From: DASZHJ01 sp035507155
GTDB lineage: Bacteria; Pseudomonadota; Alphaproteobacteria; ATCC43930; CGMCC-115725
Assembly (NCBI GenBank): GCA_035507155.1
Contig: DATJOK010000126.1
Coordinates: 3,931-67,930, forward strand
DNA length: 64,000 nt
Direction of reading: 5' to 3'
The notes below the pieces were generated by a model. The model saw only the letters and a list, made by a program, of their open reading frames with translations, did not search any database and was not told the origin of the DNA. How positions within the stretch are numbered: position 1 is the first letter of the stretch; each line of letters starts with the position of its first letter. Positions 49,080-58,099 of this stretch are shown here, in pieces. Made by a program: the position numbers and the translations under genes.

Positions 49080-49856
49080 TTGACCCAGACCTTGCGCCTC
49101 GCCGTGTCCCTCGCCTTCGTGACGGGACTGCTCGCCGCGGCGGCAGGCGACGCCGAAGCCGCGCCGGCCAGGAACATCGTGCTCATCCACGGCGCCTTCG
49201 TCGACGGCTCGGGCTGGCGACCGGTCTACGACATCCTCTCCCGCGACGGCTACAACGTGACGATCGTACAGCAGCCGCTCACCGGCCTCGCCGAGGATGT
49301 GGCGGCGACCAAGCGCATGCTCGACCGGCAGACCGGCCCCGTCATCCTGGTGGCGCACAGCTACGGCGGCGCCATCATCACCGAGGCCGGCACCGATCCG
49401 AAGGTCGTCGGTCTCGTCTATATCGCGGCGCATGCCCCCGACGAGGGCGAGACCGAGAGCGGCAATGCCGGCCGCTTCCCGGCGCTCGGCCGCGACGCGA
49501 TCGAGAAGACGCCGGACGGCTACGCCTATATCGACCCCAAGCGATACCATGCCGAGTTCGCGGCGGATCTGCCTGCAGCCGAGGCGGAGTTCGAGGCGCG
49601 CTCGCAGTTCTTCACGCGGGCGAGCGTCTTCACCACTCCCATCACCAACCCGGCCTGGAAGCTGAAGCCGAGCTGGTACATGGTGGCGAAGGCCGATCAC
49701 ATCATCAGCCCGGATCTCGAGCGGATGTACGCCGCCCGCGCCCACAGCCACAAGGTCGAGATCGCGGGCGCGAGCCACTCCGTCTATCGCTCACACCCCA
49801 AGGAAGTCGCCGCGCTCATAGAAGAGGCAGCAAGGCACGCGGAAGATAATCAATAG
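49080..49856 (+). CDS. Exported alpha/beta hydrolase
   Basis: A 258-residue alpha/beta-hydrolase with a signal peptide (residues 1-27, hydrophobic core LAVSLAFVTGLLAAAAG). IVLIHGAFVDGSGWRPVYDIL gives the oxyanion HG, S94 in VAHSYGGAI is the nucleophile and the histidine lies in IAGASHSVYRSHP. This subgroup includes EstC-like esterases of unknown physiological substrate. Start is TTG at 49080 with CGGAG upstream, since no ATG lies before the signal peptide. It stands as a single gene. Confidence 0.85.
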   Translation: MTQTLRLAVSLAFVTGLLAAAAGDAEAAPARNIVLIHGAFVDGSGWRPVYDILSRDGYNVTIVQQPLTGLAEDVAATKRMLDRQTGPVILVAHSYGGAIITEAGTDPKVVGLVYIAAHAPDEGETESGNAGRFPALGRDAIEKTPDGYAYIDPKRYHAEFAADLPAAEAEFEARSQFFTRASVFTTPITNPAWKLKPSWYMVAKADHIISPDLERMYAARAHSHKVEIAGASHSVYRSHPKEVAALIEEAARHAEDNQ

Positions 49857-50005
49857 AGGCGCGAGGCACCGCTGTCTCTCCGCGCGGTTCCGTGCGCGCG
49901 GAGCACCACGGCAAGCGCGGCCAAAACGAGCCAAGATCGATTGAGAACCGGCAACTCCGGCATGCGAGAAGAGTTATCTCTCCTCGAAGCACGCGGAGGA
50001 TGCCG

Positions 50006-50536
50006 ATGGCGCAAGCGAGCACGACGGGCCGATCCGGCCCGGAGGCAATGCCGATGCCGGAGAAGATCCCGGTCACCCTCACGATCAACGGTGTCGAGAG
50101 GCGGATCGAAATCGCGCCATGGACGAGTTTGCTCGACCTGCTGCGCGACCGCCTCGACCTCACCGGCACCAAGAAGGGCTGCGATCACGGCCAGTGCGGC
50201 GCCTGCACCGTGCTGCTGGACGGGCGGCGCATCAATTCCTGCCTGACGCTCGCCGTCATGCATGACGGCGCCGCGATCACCACCATCGAGGGACTGGAGC
50301 GGGACGGCGCGCTGCACCCGCTGCAGCAGGCCTTCATCGATCACGACGCCTTCCAGTGCGGCTACTGTACGCCCGGACAGATCTGTTCTGCGGCCGGCCT
50401 CATCGCCGAGGGCAAGGCTCGCACCGCCGACGAGATCCGCGAGCTCATGAGCGGCAACATCTGCCGCTGCGCCGCCTATCCCAACATCGTCGCCGCGATC
50501 CAGCAGGCGATGGACGCGATGGGAGGCAAGCCATGA
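50006..50536 (+). CDS. paoA: 2Fe-2S subunit of a molybdenum hydroxylase (PaoA/XdhC-type small subunit)
   Basis: A 176-residue electron-transfer subunit of the xanthine-oxidase family. Cys59, 64, 67 and 79 bind the plant-ferredoxin-type cluster; Cys118, 121, 153 and 155 bind the second cluster (QCGYC and CRC). It corresponds to PaoA of the E. coli aldehyde oxidoreductase but lacks the Tat signal that protein carries, so the enzyme is probably cytoplasmic. ATG 50006 lies 6 nt after GGAGG; the ATG at 50000 is too close to it. The next gene overlaps by 4 bp. Confidence 0.88.
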   Translation: MAQASTTGRSGPEAMPMPEKIPVTLTINGVERRIEIAPWTSLLDLLRDRLDLTGTKKGCDHGQCGACTVLLDGRRINSCLTLAVMHDGAAITTIEGLERDGALHPLQQAFIDHDAFQCGYCTPGQICSAAGLIAEGKARTADEIRELMSGNICRCAAYPNIVAAIQQAMDAMGGKP

Positions 50537-51549
50537 TCAATTTCGCCTACGCCCGCGCCGGCGATGCCACCGAGGCCATCAGGCTGATGGCCGCCGCCCC
50601 CGGCGCGAAATTCATCGCCGGCGGGACCAACCTGATCGACCTCATGAAGGTGAATGTCGAGCGCCCGGCGCGGCTCATCGACATCTCGCGCCTGCCGCTG
50701 AAATCCGTGGAGGAGACCGCCGGCGGCGGGCTCCGCATCGGCGCCCTGGTGCCGAACAGCGACCTCGCCTACCACCCGCTGATCCAGAAACGCTATCCAC
50801 TCGTCGGCAGCGCCATCCTCGCCGGCGCCTCGCAGCAGCTCCGCAACATGGCTACGACCGGCGGCAACCTGCTGCAGCGGACGCGCTGCGCCTACTTCTA
50901 TGACACGGCGACGCCCTGCAACAAGCGCCAGCCCGGCAGCGGCTGCGCCGCCCGCGAGGGCCTCAACCGCGGGCACGCGATCCTCGGCACCAGCGAGCAT
51001 TGCATCGCGGTGCATCCCTCGGACATGTGCGTGGCGCTGGCGGCGCTCGCCGCCGAGGTGCATGTGCTGGGCCCCAAGGGCGAGCGGCGGATCGCCTTTG
51101 CCGATTTCCATCGCCTCGCCGGCAGCACGCCCGAGCGCGACAGCAATCTCGATCCCGGCGAGATCATCACCGCGGTGGAACTCCCCGCCAAGGGCTTCGC
51201 GGCCAACTACAGCTATCTCAAGATCCGCGACCGGCTCTCCTACGCCTTCGCGCTGATCTCGGTGGCGGCGGCGCTCGAGGTGGAGAACGGCACGATCAAG
51301 GACGCGCGCCTGGCCTTGGGCGGCGTCGCCCACAAGCCCTGGCGCAGGCCGGAGGCGGAAGCCGCGCTGAAAGGCGAGCGCGCCGACGAAACCGTCTTCG
51401 CGCGTGCCGCGGACCTGCTGCTGCACGATGCCAGGGGCTTCGGCCACAACGACTTCAAGATCGACCTCGCCCGACGCGCCATCCTCCGCACCTTGGGCCA
51501 GGCGGCGCGCGGCGAGCCGCAATCGCAATCCGACAAGAAGATCCGGTGA
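50533..51549 (+). CDS. paoB: FAD-binding subunit of a molybdenum hydroxylase (PaoB-like)
   Basis: A 338-residue FAD subunit. FIAGGTNLIDLMK (27-39) and NMATTGGNLLQRTRC (105-119) contact FAD. C119, C129, C138 and C157 fit the extra [4Fe-4S] cluster known in E. coli PaoB, in the stretch PCNKRQPGSGCAAREG. This cluster separates PaoABC-type enzymes from xanthine dehydrogenases. The ATG overlaps the small-subunit stop (ATGA). The large subunit follows by 5 bp. Confidence 0.88.
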   Translation: MINFAYARAGDATEAIRLMAAAPGAKFIAGGTNLIDLMKVNVERPARLIDISRLPLKSVEETAGGGLRIGALVPNSDLAYHPLIQKRYPLVGSAILAGASQQLRNMATTGGNLLQRTRCAYFYDTATPCNKRQPGSGCAAREGLNRGHAILGTSEHCIAVHPSDMCVALAALAAEVHVLGPKGERRIAFADFHRLAGSTPERDSNLDPGEIITAVELPAKGFAANYSYLKIRDRLSYAFALISVAAALEVENGTIKDARLALGGVAHKPWRRPEAEAALKGERADETVFARAADLLLHDARGFGHNDFKIDLARRAILRTLGQAARGEPQSQSDKKIR

Positions 51550-51554
51550 GCGCC

Positions 51555-53771
51555 ATGGCAGCCTATATCGGCACCCCCACCTCCCGCGTCGACGGCCGCG
51601 CCAAGGTCACCGGAGCGGCGAAATATGCCGGCGAGTTCGCCCGGCCCGGCCTCGCCCACGGCAGCCTGGTGACCTCGACCGTCGCCCGGGGCCGCATCCG
51701 CCGCATCGACAGCGGCGCCGCGCGCCGCGTCCCCGGCGTGATCGCCGTGCTGACTCACGAGAACCGGCCGCCGATGGCGGACAACGACGCGGCGCACAAG
51801 GACGACGTGGCACCCGATGGCGCGCCGTTCCGGCCGCTCTACGACGACCGCATCCTGTTCAACGGCCAGCCGGTGGCGCTGGTGCTGGCGGAGGAATGGG
51901 AGATCGCCCGCTTCGCTGCCTCTCTCGTTGCCGTCGAGTACGAGGCGGCGCCGCACGCGACCGACCTGCACCAACACCGCGACGAAGGCATTCCGCTTGC
52001 CGAGGACACCTTCGCGCTGACGCCGTCGAAGCCGCGCGGCGACGCGGTCAGCGCGCTCGCCGGCGCCGCCATCCGGCACGAGGCCGAGTACTTCACTCCG
52101 GCCGAGTACCACAATCCGATGGAGCTCTTTGCCTCCACCGTGATCTGGGAAGGCGGCGGCAGGCTCACGGTCTACGACAAGACCCAGGGCGTGCAGAACG
52201 TGCAGCGCTATCTCTGCGGCGTCTTCGGCATGAAGCCGGCGGAGATCCAGGTGATCTCCCCCTTCGTCGGCGGTGCCTTCGGCAGCGGGCTTCGCCCGCA
52301 GTACAACGTGGCGCTGGCGGTGCTGGCGGCCCGAGCGCTCGAGCGCTCGGTGCGGCTGGTGCTGACGCGTCGGCAGATGTACTCGCTGGGCTACCGGCCG
52401 GCGACGATCCACCGTCTCGCGCTCGGCGCCAGGTCGGACGGGTCCCTCGACGCGATCACCCAGGAGGCGATCGCGATGACCTCGCAATTCGAGTCCTTCG
52501 CCCGCAAGGACACGATCTGGTCGGGCGCGCTCTATCGGAGCGCCGCCGCGAAATACGATCACCGGCTGGTGCAGCTCGACGTCGCCACGCCCTGCGACAT
52601 GCGCGCGCCGGGCGCCGCGAGCGGCGTCTTCGCCCTCGAATGCGCGATGGACGAGCTCGCCGTGGCGCTCAAGCTCGATCCACTGGAGCTCCGCGATCGC
52701 GCCTATTCCGAGCGCGACCAGAACGCGGACATGCCCTTCACCAGCAAGGAGCTGCGGCAATGCTACCGGCGGGGCGCCGAGGCATTCGGCTGGCGGCGGC
52801 GCAATCCCGAGCCGCGCTCGATGCGCGACGGCCGCGACCTCGTCGGCTGGGGGATGGCGACCGGCATCTGGGAGGCGCTCGAGATCAACATGGCGACCCG
52901 CATCGTGCTCACCGCCAACGGGCACGCCGAGGTCGCCTGCGCCACGATGGACATCGGCACCGGCACCTACACGATCATGGCCCAGGTCACCGCCGACATG
53001 CTGGGGCTGCCGCTGGAGAACATCAGCGTGAAGCTCGGCGACAGCTCGCTGCCGCCGGCACCGGTCGAGGGCGGATCCTGGACCGCAGCCTCGGTCGCGA
53101 GCGCGATCCAGCTCACTGCCGCCGCGCTTCGCGACGATCTGCTGCGCCTTGCGAAGGATATGCCGGCCTCGCCGCTCGCCGAACTCCGGGCGGAGGATGT
53201 CGTCCTCCGAGAGGGCAGCGTCGCGAGCCGGCGCGATCCCCGCCGCGCCGTCTCCATTGCCGACGCAATGCGCCACGGCGGCACCGACCGCCTGGAGCAG
53301 CAGAAATCCTTCGAGCCGAAGCCGGGCAACCATGCGCAGAACGTGCATTCGGCGGTCTTCGCTGACGTGCGGGTGGACGAGGAGATCGGCGTCATCCGCG
53401 TCGCCCGCCTGGTTACCGCGGTCGCCGCCGGCCGCATCCTCAACACTAAGACCGCGCGCAGCCAGATGATCGGCGGCATGGTCTGGGGCATCGGCATGGC
53501 GCTCCATGAGGAGGCGCAGTACGACCATCGCTTCGGCCGCATCATGAACGCCGATTTCGCCGAGTACCACGTGCCGGTGAACGCCGACGTGCACGACATC
53601 GAGGTGATCTTCGTCGACGAGCCCGACGACAAGATCAATCCGCTCGGCATCAAGGGCGTGGGCGAGATCGGCATCGTCGGCGTCGCCTCGGCGATCGCCA
53701 ACGCGGTCTATCACGCGACCGGCAAGCGCGTGCGCGACCTGCCGATCACCCTCGACAAGCTGCGACGCTGA
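51555..53771 (+). CDS. paoC: Molybdenum-cofactor-binding subunit of a molybdenum hydroxylase (PaoC-like)
   Basis: A 738-residue catalytic subunit. It begins RVDGRAKVTGAAKYAGEF, typical of the family, has FVGGAFGSGLRPQ for cofactor binding and the catalytic glutamate in the C-terminal GIKGVGEIGIVGVASAIANAV. Subunit size and split gene order match E. coli PaoABC, a broad aldehyde oxidoreductase; the natural substrate here is not known. A GTG at 51546 is an alternative start. No paoD/xdhC-like maturation gene lies within the window. Confidence 0.88.
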   Translation: MAAYIGTPTSRVDGRAKVTGAAKYAGEFARPGLAHGSLVTSTVARGRIRRIDSGAARRVPGVIAVLTHENRPPMADNDAAHKDDVAPDGAPFRPLYDDRILFNGQPVALVLAEEWEIARFAASLVAVEYEAAPHATDLHQHRDEGIPLAEDTFALTPSKPRGDAVSALAGAAIRHEAEYFTPAEYHNPMELFASTVIWEGGGRLTVYDKTQGVQNVQRYLCGVFGMKPAEIQVISPFVGGAFGSGLRPQYNVALAVLAARALERSVRLVLTRRQMYSLGYRPATIHRLALGARSDGSLDAITQEAIAMTSQFESFARKDTIWSGALYRSAAAKYDHRLVQLDVATPCDMRAPGAASGVFALECAMDELAVALKLDPLELRDRAYSERDQNADMPFTSKELRQCYRRGAEAFGWRRRNPEPRSMRDGRDLVGWGMATGIWEALEINMATRIVLTANGHAEVACATMDIGTGTYTIMAQVTADMLGLPLENISVKLGDSSLPPAPVEGGSWTAASVASAIQLTAAALRDDLLRLAKDMPASPLAELRAEDVVLREGSVASRRDPRRAVSIADAMRHGGTDRLEQQKSFEPKPGNHAQNVHSAVFADVRVDEEIGVIRVARLVTAVAAGRILNTKTARSQMIGGMVWGIGMALHEEAQYDHRFGRIMNADFAEYHVPVNADVHDIEVIFVDEPDDKINPLGIKGVGEIGIVGVASAIANAVYHATGKRVRDLPITLDKLRR

Positions 53772-53807
53772 GGCTTCGCCGCCCCGCCCGGGGCCGGTCA
53801 CCAGCGC

Positions 53808-54725
53808 TCAATAGATCTCCGGGATCCAGCGCTGGCTCGACTTCTTCGGACGGACGTAGCCGCCGTCGGGCTGGCGCGGCGAGAGCTCGAGCTGCACCGG
53901 ACGCAGGTCCTTGTAGGGGATCTGGCGCAAGAGATGGGCAATGCAGTTGAGCCGCGCCTTCTTCTTGCTGTCGGCGTTGACGATGTGCCAGGGCGTGAGC
54001 TTGCGGTCGGTGTATTTCAGCATCCGGTCCTTGGCGCGGGAATATTCCACCCAGCGCTCGCGCGACTGGATGTCCATGGGGCTGAGCTTCCAGCGCTTGA
54101 TCGGGTTCTTCATGCGCTCGCGGAAGCGGCGCTCCTGCTCCTCGTCGTTGACCGAGAACCAGTACTTGATGAGGAGGATGCCGGAGCGCACCAGCATCTC
54201 CTCGAAGAGCGGACAGGCGCGCAGGAACTCGCGGTATTCCTCCTCGGTGCAGAAGCCCATGACGTGCTCGACGCCGGCGCGGTTGTACCAGCTGCGGTCG
54301 AACAGCACGATCTCGCCACGCGCCGGCAACTGCTCCACGTAGCGCTGGAAATACCACTGGCCGCGCTCGCGCTCGGTCGGCGTGGCGAGGGCCACGATGC
54401 GGCAGAAGCGCGGGTTTAGGCTCTCGGCGATCCGCTTGATGACGCCGCCCTTGCCGGCGGCGTCGCGACCCTCGAACACCACCACCACCTTGAGACCCTG
54501 GAGGCGCACCCATTCCTGCAGCTTCAGCAGCTCGAACTGCAGCCGCGCGAGCTCGTCGATATAGCCGTAGTTCTTGCGCGACCGACGCGGCGGGCGGCCG
54601 TCGCCGACGATGTGCCAGCGCCGCTCCACCCGCGCCTTCTCCTGCACGTCCCGCAGCACCTCGCCGCTCATCCGCAAGGCCCGGTGCAGCAGTTTCTTCC
54701 GCTTGCCCACCACGCGCTCCTGCAT
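53808..54725 (-). CDS. ppk2: Polyphosphate kinase 2 family protein
   Basis: A 305-residue P-loop kinase that uses polyphosphate to phosphorylate nucleoside diphosphates or monophosphates. Walker A GRDAAGKGG at 86-94, Walker B DRSWYNR at 143-149, and the lid KNPIKRWKLSPMD are all intact. The single-domain length fits class I PPK2, which prefers diphosphates. ATG 54725 has no clear Shine-Dalgarno; M20 is a possible alternative. It is convergent with paoC and unrelated in sequence to the PPK1 at the left edge. Confidence 0.92.
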   Translation of the reverse strand: MQERVVGKRKKLLHRALRMSGEVLRDVQEKARVERRWHIVGDGRPPRRSRKNYGYIDELARLQFELLKLQEWVRLQGLKVVVVFEGRDAAGKGGVIKRIAESLNPRFCRIVALATPTERERGQWYFQRYVEQLPARGEIVLFDRSWYNRAGVEHVMGFCTEEEYREFLRACPLFEEMLVRSGILLIKYWFSVNDEEQERRFRERMKNPIKRWKLSPMDIQSRERWVEYSRAKDRMLKYTDRKLTPWHIVNADSKKKARLNCIAHLLRQIPYKDLRPVQLELSPRQPDGGYVRPKKSSQRWIPEIY

Positions 54726-54845
54726 ATCGCCCGATCGTGGGTGATATGCTCGCGCAACATTGCTACCAGTCGCTGAAGATCGCGGCGCTCCGACCGAAAG
54801 TCCTGCGCCCGTATTCAGACTCCGCGGGGCCGGCCGGCGCCGCCG

Positions 54846-55844
54846 TCAATCCATCTCGACAACCAGTTTGCCGTGGGCGCCGCGCTCGCCGAGAACGCGA
54901 TGGGCCTCGCCCACCGTCTCCAGGGTGAAGCGCCGGGGATCGACGATCGGCGCGAGCTGCCCGCTCTCCGCCAGCCGCATCGCCGCGCGGAGGATCTCGC
55001 CATGATGCCGGCGCCCCTCGCCGGTGAGCAGCGGCAGCAGGGTGAAGACGCCCGAGTAGGTCCCGCCGCGAAACGACAGCGGCGCCAGGGCATGGGTGCC
55101 CCAGCCCAGCGCGCTTACCACGTGTCCGAAGCGGCGGATCGCCAGGAAGGACGCATCGAGGGTCGCGCCGCCGACGGTGTCGTAGACGAGATCGAAGCCC
55201 GCGCCGCCGGTGCAACGCCTGACATAGTCCTCGACGGCCTCGGCGCGATGGTCGATGAAGGCGGCACCGAGCCGCTCGATCGCGGCGCGCTGCGGCGCGG
55301 ACCCGGTGGCGAAGACTTCCGCGCCCCGCGCCTTGGCGAGCTGGATGGCGACATGGCCGACGCCGCCTGCGCCGCCATGGATCAGCACTTTCTGGCCGGC
55401 GCCGACGGCAGCGCGGTCGACGAGCCCTTCCCAGGCGGTGATGAAGACGAGCGGCAGCGCCGCCGCTTCACGCATCGAGAGCCCGGCCGGCTTCGGCGCC
55501 AGCAGATCGGCGTCGACGGCGGCAAACTCGGCGAGCGTGCCCTGGTGGCCGCCGACGCCGCCCACCATGCCGTAAACCGCGTCCCCGGGCCGGAACCCGC
55601 CGACGCCGGGCCCCACCGCCGCCACGACGCCGGCAGCGTCGAGCCCGAGTATCGCCGGCAACGGATGGCGCGCGTGCGGTGCCGCCGCGGCGGCGATCTT
55701 GAGGTCGAGCGGGTTGATCCCGCTCGCCGCGATCCGCAGCAGCACCTGGCCCGGTCCCGGACCAGGCTTGGGCAGCCGGGCGAGGCGGAACGCCGCGCCG
55801 GGCGCGTCGAGAACGGCGGCGGTCATGGTGTCGGCATCGGTCAC
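54846..55844 (-). CDS. Zinc-independent MDR/quinone oxidoreductase-like protein
   Basis: A 332-residue medium-chain dehydrogenase/reductase. The GroES-like domain (ASGINPLDLKI, ILGLDAAGVVAAVGPGV) is followed by the NADPH site HGGAGGVGHVAIQLAKARGA. It lacks the zinc-binding cysteines of alcohol dehydrogenases, so a quinone- or enone-reductase role is likely. GTG 55844 is chosen because GGGAG lies 7 nt upstream; ATG 55826 would shorten it by 6 residues. It is divergent from a LysR regulator that may control it. Confidence 0.85.
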   Translation of the reverse strand: MTDADTMTAAVLDAPGAAFRLARLPKPGPGPGQVLLRIAASGINPLDLKIAAAAAPHARHPLPAILGLDAAGVVAAVGPGVGGFRPGDAVYGMVGGVGGHQGTLAEFAAVDADLLAPKPAGLSMREAAALPLVFITAWEGLVDRAAVGAGQKVLIHGGAGGVGHVAIQLAKARGAEVFATGSAPQRAAIERLGAAFIDHRAEAVEDYVRRCTGGAGFDLVYDTVGGATLDASFLAIRRFGHVVSALGWGTHALAPLSFRGGTYSGVFTLLPLLTGEGRRHHGEILRAAMRLAESGQLAPIVDPRRFTLETVGEAHRVLGERGAHGKLVVEMD

Positions 55845-55965
55845 GGTGCTGCTCCCGGCTGGTCTTGCTTGCGGCTTCGATGTGCGCAATGTGGCCCCTT
55901 CTTCCGTGCATGAAAAGCCAAGATCCTATACGCTTGCCATGCAGATTTGTTTGGAGAAGGCACCG

Positions 55966-56817
55966 ATGGAATGGAGCGATCTCCGCATCTTCCTGGCGAT
56001 CGCCCGCGAGGGCACGCTCGGCGCCGCGGCCCGCAAGCTCGGCCAGACCCAGCCCACCATGGGACGCCGCCTGCGCGCCCTGGAGAGCGCGGTCGGACAG
56101 ACGCTGTTCCAGCGGACACCCGCGGGTTTCGTGCTGACCGACGAGGGCGATTCGGTGCTGGCCCATGCCGAGCGCATCGAAGAGGAAGCCCTCGCTCTGG
56201 AGCGGCAGCTCGCGGGCCAGGGCGCCGAGCTCCAGGGCATGCTGCGCCTGTCCTCCTCCGACTGGTTCGGCATCCACGTGCTGGCGCCGGTGCTGGCGGA
56301 GTTCGGCCGGGCGCATCCGAGAGTCTGCGTCGAGCTGCTGACCGATGCGCGCTTCTACAGCCTGGCGCGGCGCGAGGCGGACATCGTCCTCCGCATCAGC
56401 CGCTTCGACGAGACCGACGTGATCGCGCGCCGGCTGCTCCGCGTGTCCTACGGTCTCTATGGCGCCAAAGGGACGAAACGGCCGCGACCAGGCGACGGCA
56501 CCGGCATGCGGGTCGTCACCATGGATGTTGCCTTCGCCGAGATGCCCGATGCGCTCTGGCTGAAGCGCATCCTGCCCAAGGCGGAGGTGGCCTTCCGCAG
56601 CAACAATCGCGATGTCCAGGCGCGTCTCTGCGCGGCAGGCGCCGGGCTCGCCGTGCTGCCGCGGCCGCTCGGCGATGCGATGCCGGGCCTCGTCCACCTC
56701 GACATCGGCGAGGCGCCGCCGGGACGGGATACTTTCCTTGGCTACCATCGCGACCTCCGCCGGCTGCCGCGGCTGCGGGCGCTGATCGATCTCCTGACCG
56801 AGCGTCTGGCCGATTGA
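55966..56817 (+). CDS. LysR-family transcriptional regulator
   Basis: A 283-residue LysR-type regulator. The HTH is at residues 3-60 (LRIFLAIAREGTLGAAARKLGQTQPTMGRRLRALESAVG), then SSSDWFGIHVLAPVLAEF and the effector domain. Its likely target is the divergent oxidoreductase gene, 121 bp away, as is usual for LysR genes. GGAGAAGG precedes ATG 55966. In-frame alternatives upstream would reach into the intergenic promoter region and are less likely. Confidence 0.87.
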   Translation: MEWSDLRIFLAIAREGTLGAAARKLGQTQPTMGRRLRALESAVGQTLFQRTPAGFVLTDEGDSVLAHAERIEEEALALERQLAGQGAELQGMLRLSSSDWFGIHVLAPVLAEFGRAHPRVCVELLTDARFYSLARREADIVLRISRFDETDVIARRLLRVSYGLYGAKGTKRPRPGDGTGMRVVTMDVAFAEMPDALWLKRILPKAEVAFRSNNRDVQARLCAAGAGLAVLPRPLGDAMPGLVHLDIGEAPPGRDTFLGYHRDLRRLPRLRALIDLLTERLAD

Positions 56818-56991
56818 GGCACCCTCTCGCATCCACGCGACTGCCGAAAGCTGACAGCGGCCGCTGCCGTGGTTGTGGACGTTTGTCGGTATCTCCTCGT
56901 CCCGCCGAGCGCGCAACGCTGCGGAGGATCGCTTTCCAGGGATCGCGCTGCCGCCCTATCATCGACGGCTATATAGGCTCGGGAGGAGCAC

Positions 56992-57210
56992 GTGGCGACG
57001 CTGATCCGCAAGGCGCTGGAATACATCCCCAAGGAGCAGCTGGTCATCAGCACCGATTGCGGCTTCGGCCGCGAGGGGCTGTCGCGGCGGATCGCCTTCT
57101 ACAAATGCGTGGCGCTGGTGGAAGGCACCAACATCGTCCGCCGCGAGCTCGGATTGCCGGAAGCGCGCGTCCGCGCCGCCGATCCGAAACTGTGGTTCAC
57201 GGGGCAGTGA
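56992..57210 (+). pseudogene. C-terminal stub of a MetE-like (cobalamin-independent methionine synthase II) protein
   Basis: A 72-residue frame matching only the last part of the MetE-like family (about 370 residues in full). It contains IRKALEYIPKEQLVISTDCGFGREGLSRRIAFYKCVALVEGTNIVRRELGLPEA-type sequence, with the zinc-ligand cysteine in TDCGFG. The residues before it in the full protein, including the other metal ligands, are missing. Yet it has a GTG start with GGGAGGAG upstream and no internal stop, so it may still be expressed. The flavin reductase gene follows by 35 bp. Confidence 0.65.
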
Positions 57211-57245
57211 TACCGAGCCATCAAGCAGAAGGAGAGGTCCAGAAC

Positions 57246-57941
57246 ATGCACTACGATCCGCGTGCCCCCGAGCGTCCGCTGCCCTTCGATCCCTTCAAGA
57301 GCTGCACCGTGCCGCGGCCGATCGGCTGGATCTCCACCATCTCGCGCGACGGGCGGCCGAACCTCGCGCCCTTCAGCCAGTGGCAGAACATCACCTACGA
57401 TCCGCCGATCGTCATGTTCTCGGCCGACCAGCATGTGGACGGACGCAAGAAGGACACCGTCGCCAATGCCGAGGAGACCGGCTATTTCGTCTGGAACATG
57501 GCGACCTACGCCCTGCGCGACGCGGTGAACATCACCGCGATGCCGGTCGCCCGGGATGTGGACGAATTCGAGCTCGCGGGGCTGACCAAGGCGGCCTGCA
57601 TCGAGGCGCCGGGGCCCCGCGTCGCCGAGAGCCCTTGTCACTTCGAGTGCAAGTATCTCACGACCCTGCGCTTCCGCGGCACCACGAGGTTGTCCGACGC
57701 CGACGTGGTGTTCGGGCAGGTGGTGCGCGTCCACATCCGCGAGGACGTCGTGCTCCCCTCCGGCAAGCTCGACATCGTCAAGATCAGGCCGCTGGCGCGG
57801 CTCGGCTATTACGACTACACGAGCGTCACCGATAGCTTCGAGATGCGCATACCCGGCGCCGACGTGGCGGAGTTGGCGGGGCTGGAAGGACGGCCGAGAC
57901 CGCGTCCGACAATGACCGCGGGCGATGAGCAGTCGACGTGA
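57246..57941 (+). CDS. Flavin reductase family protein
   Basis: A 231-residue flavin reductase (FMN-binding split-barrel). PRPIGWISTISRDGRPNLAPFSQWQNITYDPPIVMFSA is the FMN-binding region and VFGQVVRVHI with RPLARLGYYDYTSV closes the barrel. This branch (YhdN/DIM6-like) often serves a monooxygenase or acts on its own. AGAAGGAGAGG is upstream of the ATG. It appears to be co-transcribed with the MetE-like stub. About 20 C-terminal residues are a loose tail. Confidence 0.87.
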   Translation: MHYDPRAPERPLPFDPFKSCTVPRPIGWISTISRDGRPNLAPFSQWQNITYDPPIVMFSADQHVDGRKKDTVANAEETGYFVWNMATYALRDAVNITAMPVARDVDEFELAGLTKAACIEAPGPRVAESPCHFECKYLTTLRFRGTTRLSDADVVFGQVVRVHIREDVVLPSGKLDIVKIRPLARLGYYDYTSVTDSFEMRIPGADVAELAGLEGRPRPRPTMTAGDEQST

Positions 57942-58099
57942 GGTTTGGTGGCGCGCTGACCGCCAGGTTGACGGCGGCGGCGCAAGGCCGTCGCTGATCG
58001 CGACGCTCGCGACCGCGAAAAAACGCGATCGCCTCTGTCGGCGTGGCGGGACGCTGTTCGTCCTTTGGCCAGCGAAACCCATTCGAACAGGAGACCGAG

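Noticed and set aside
51240..53801. An 853-residue minus-strand frame across paoC
   Set aside because: Shadow of the molybdenum hydroxylase large subunit, whose motifs are complete.
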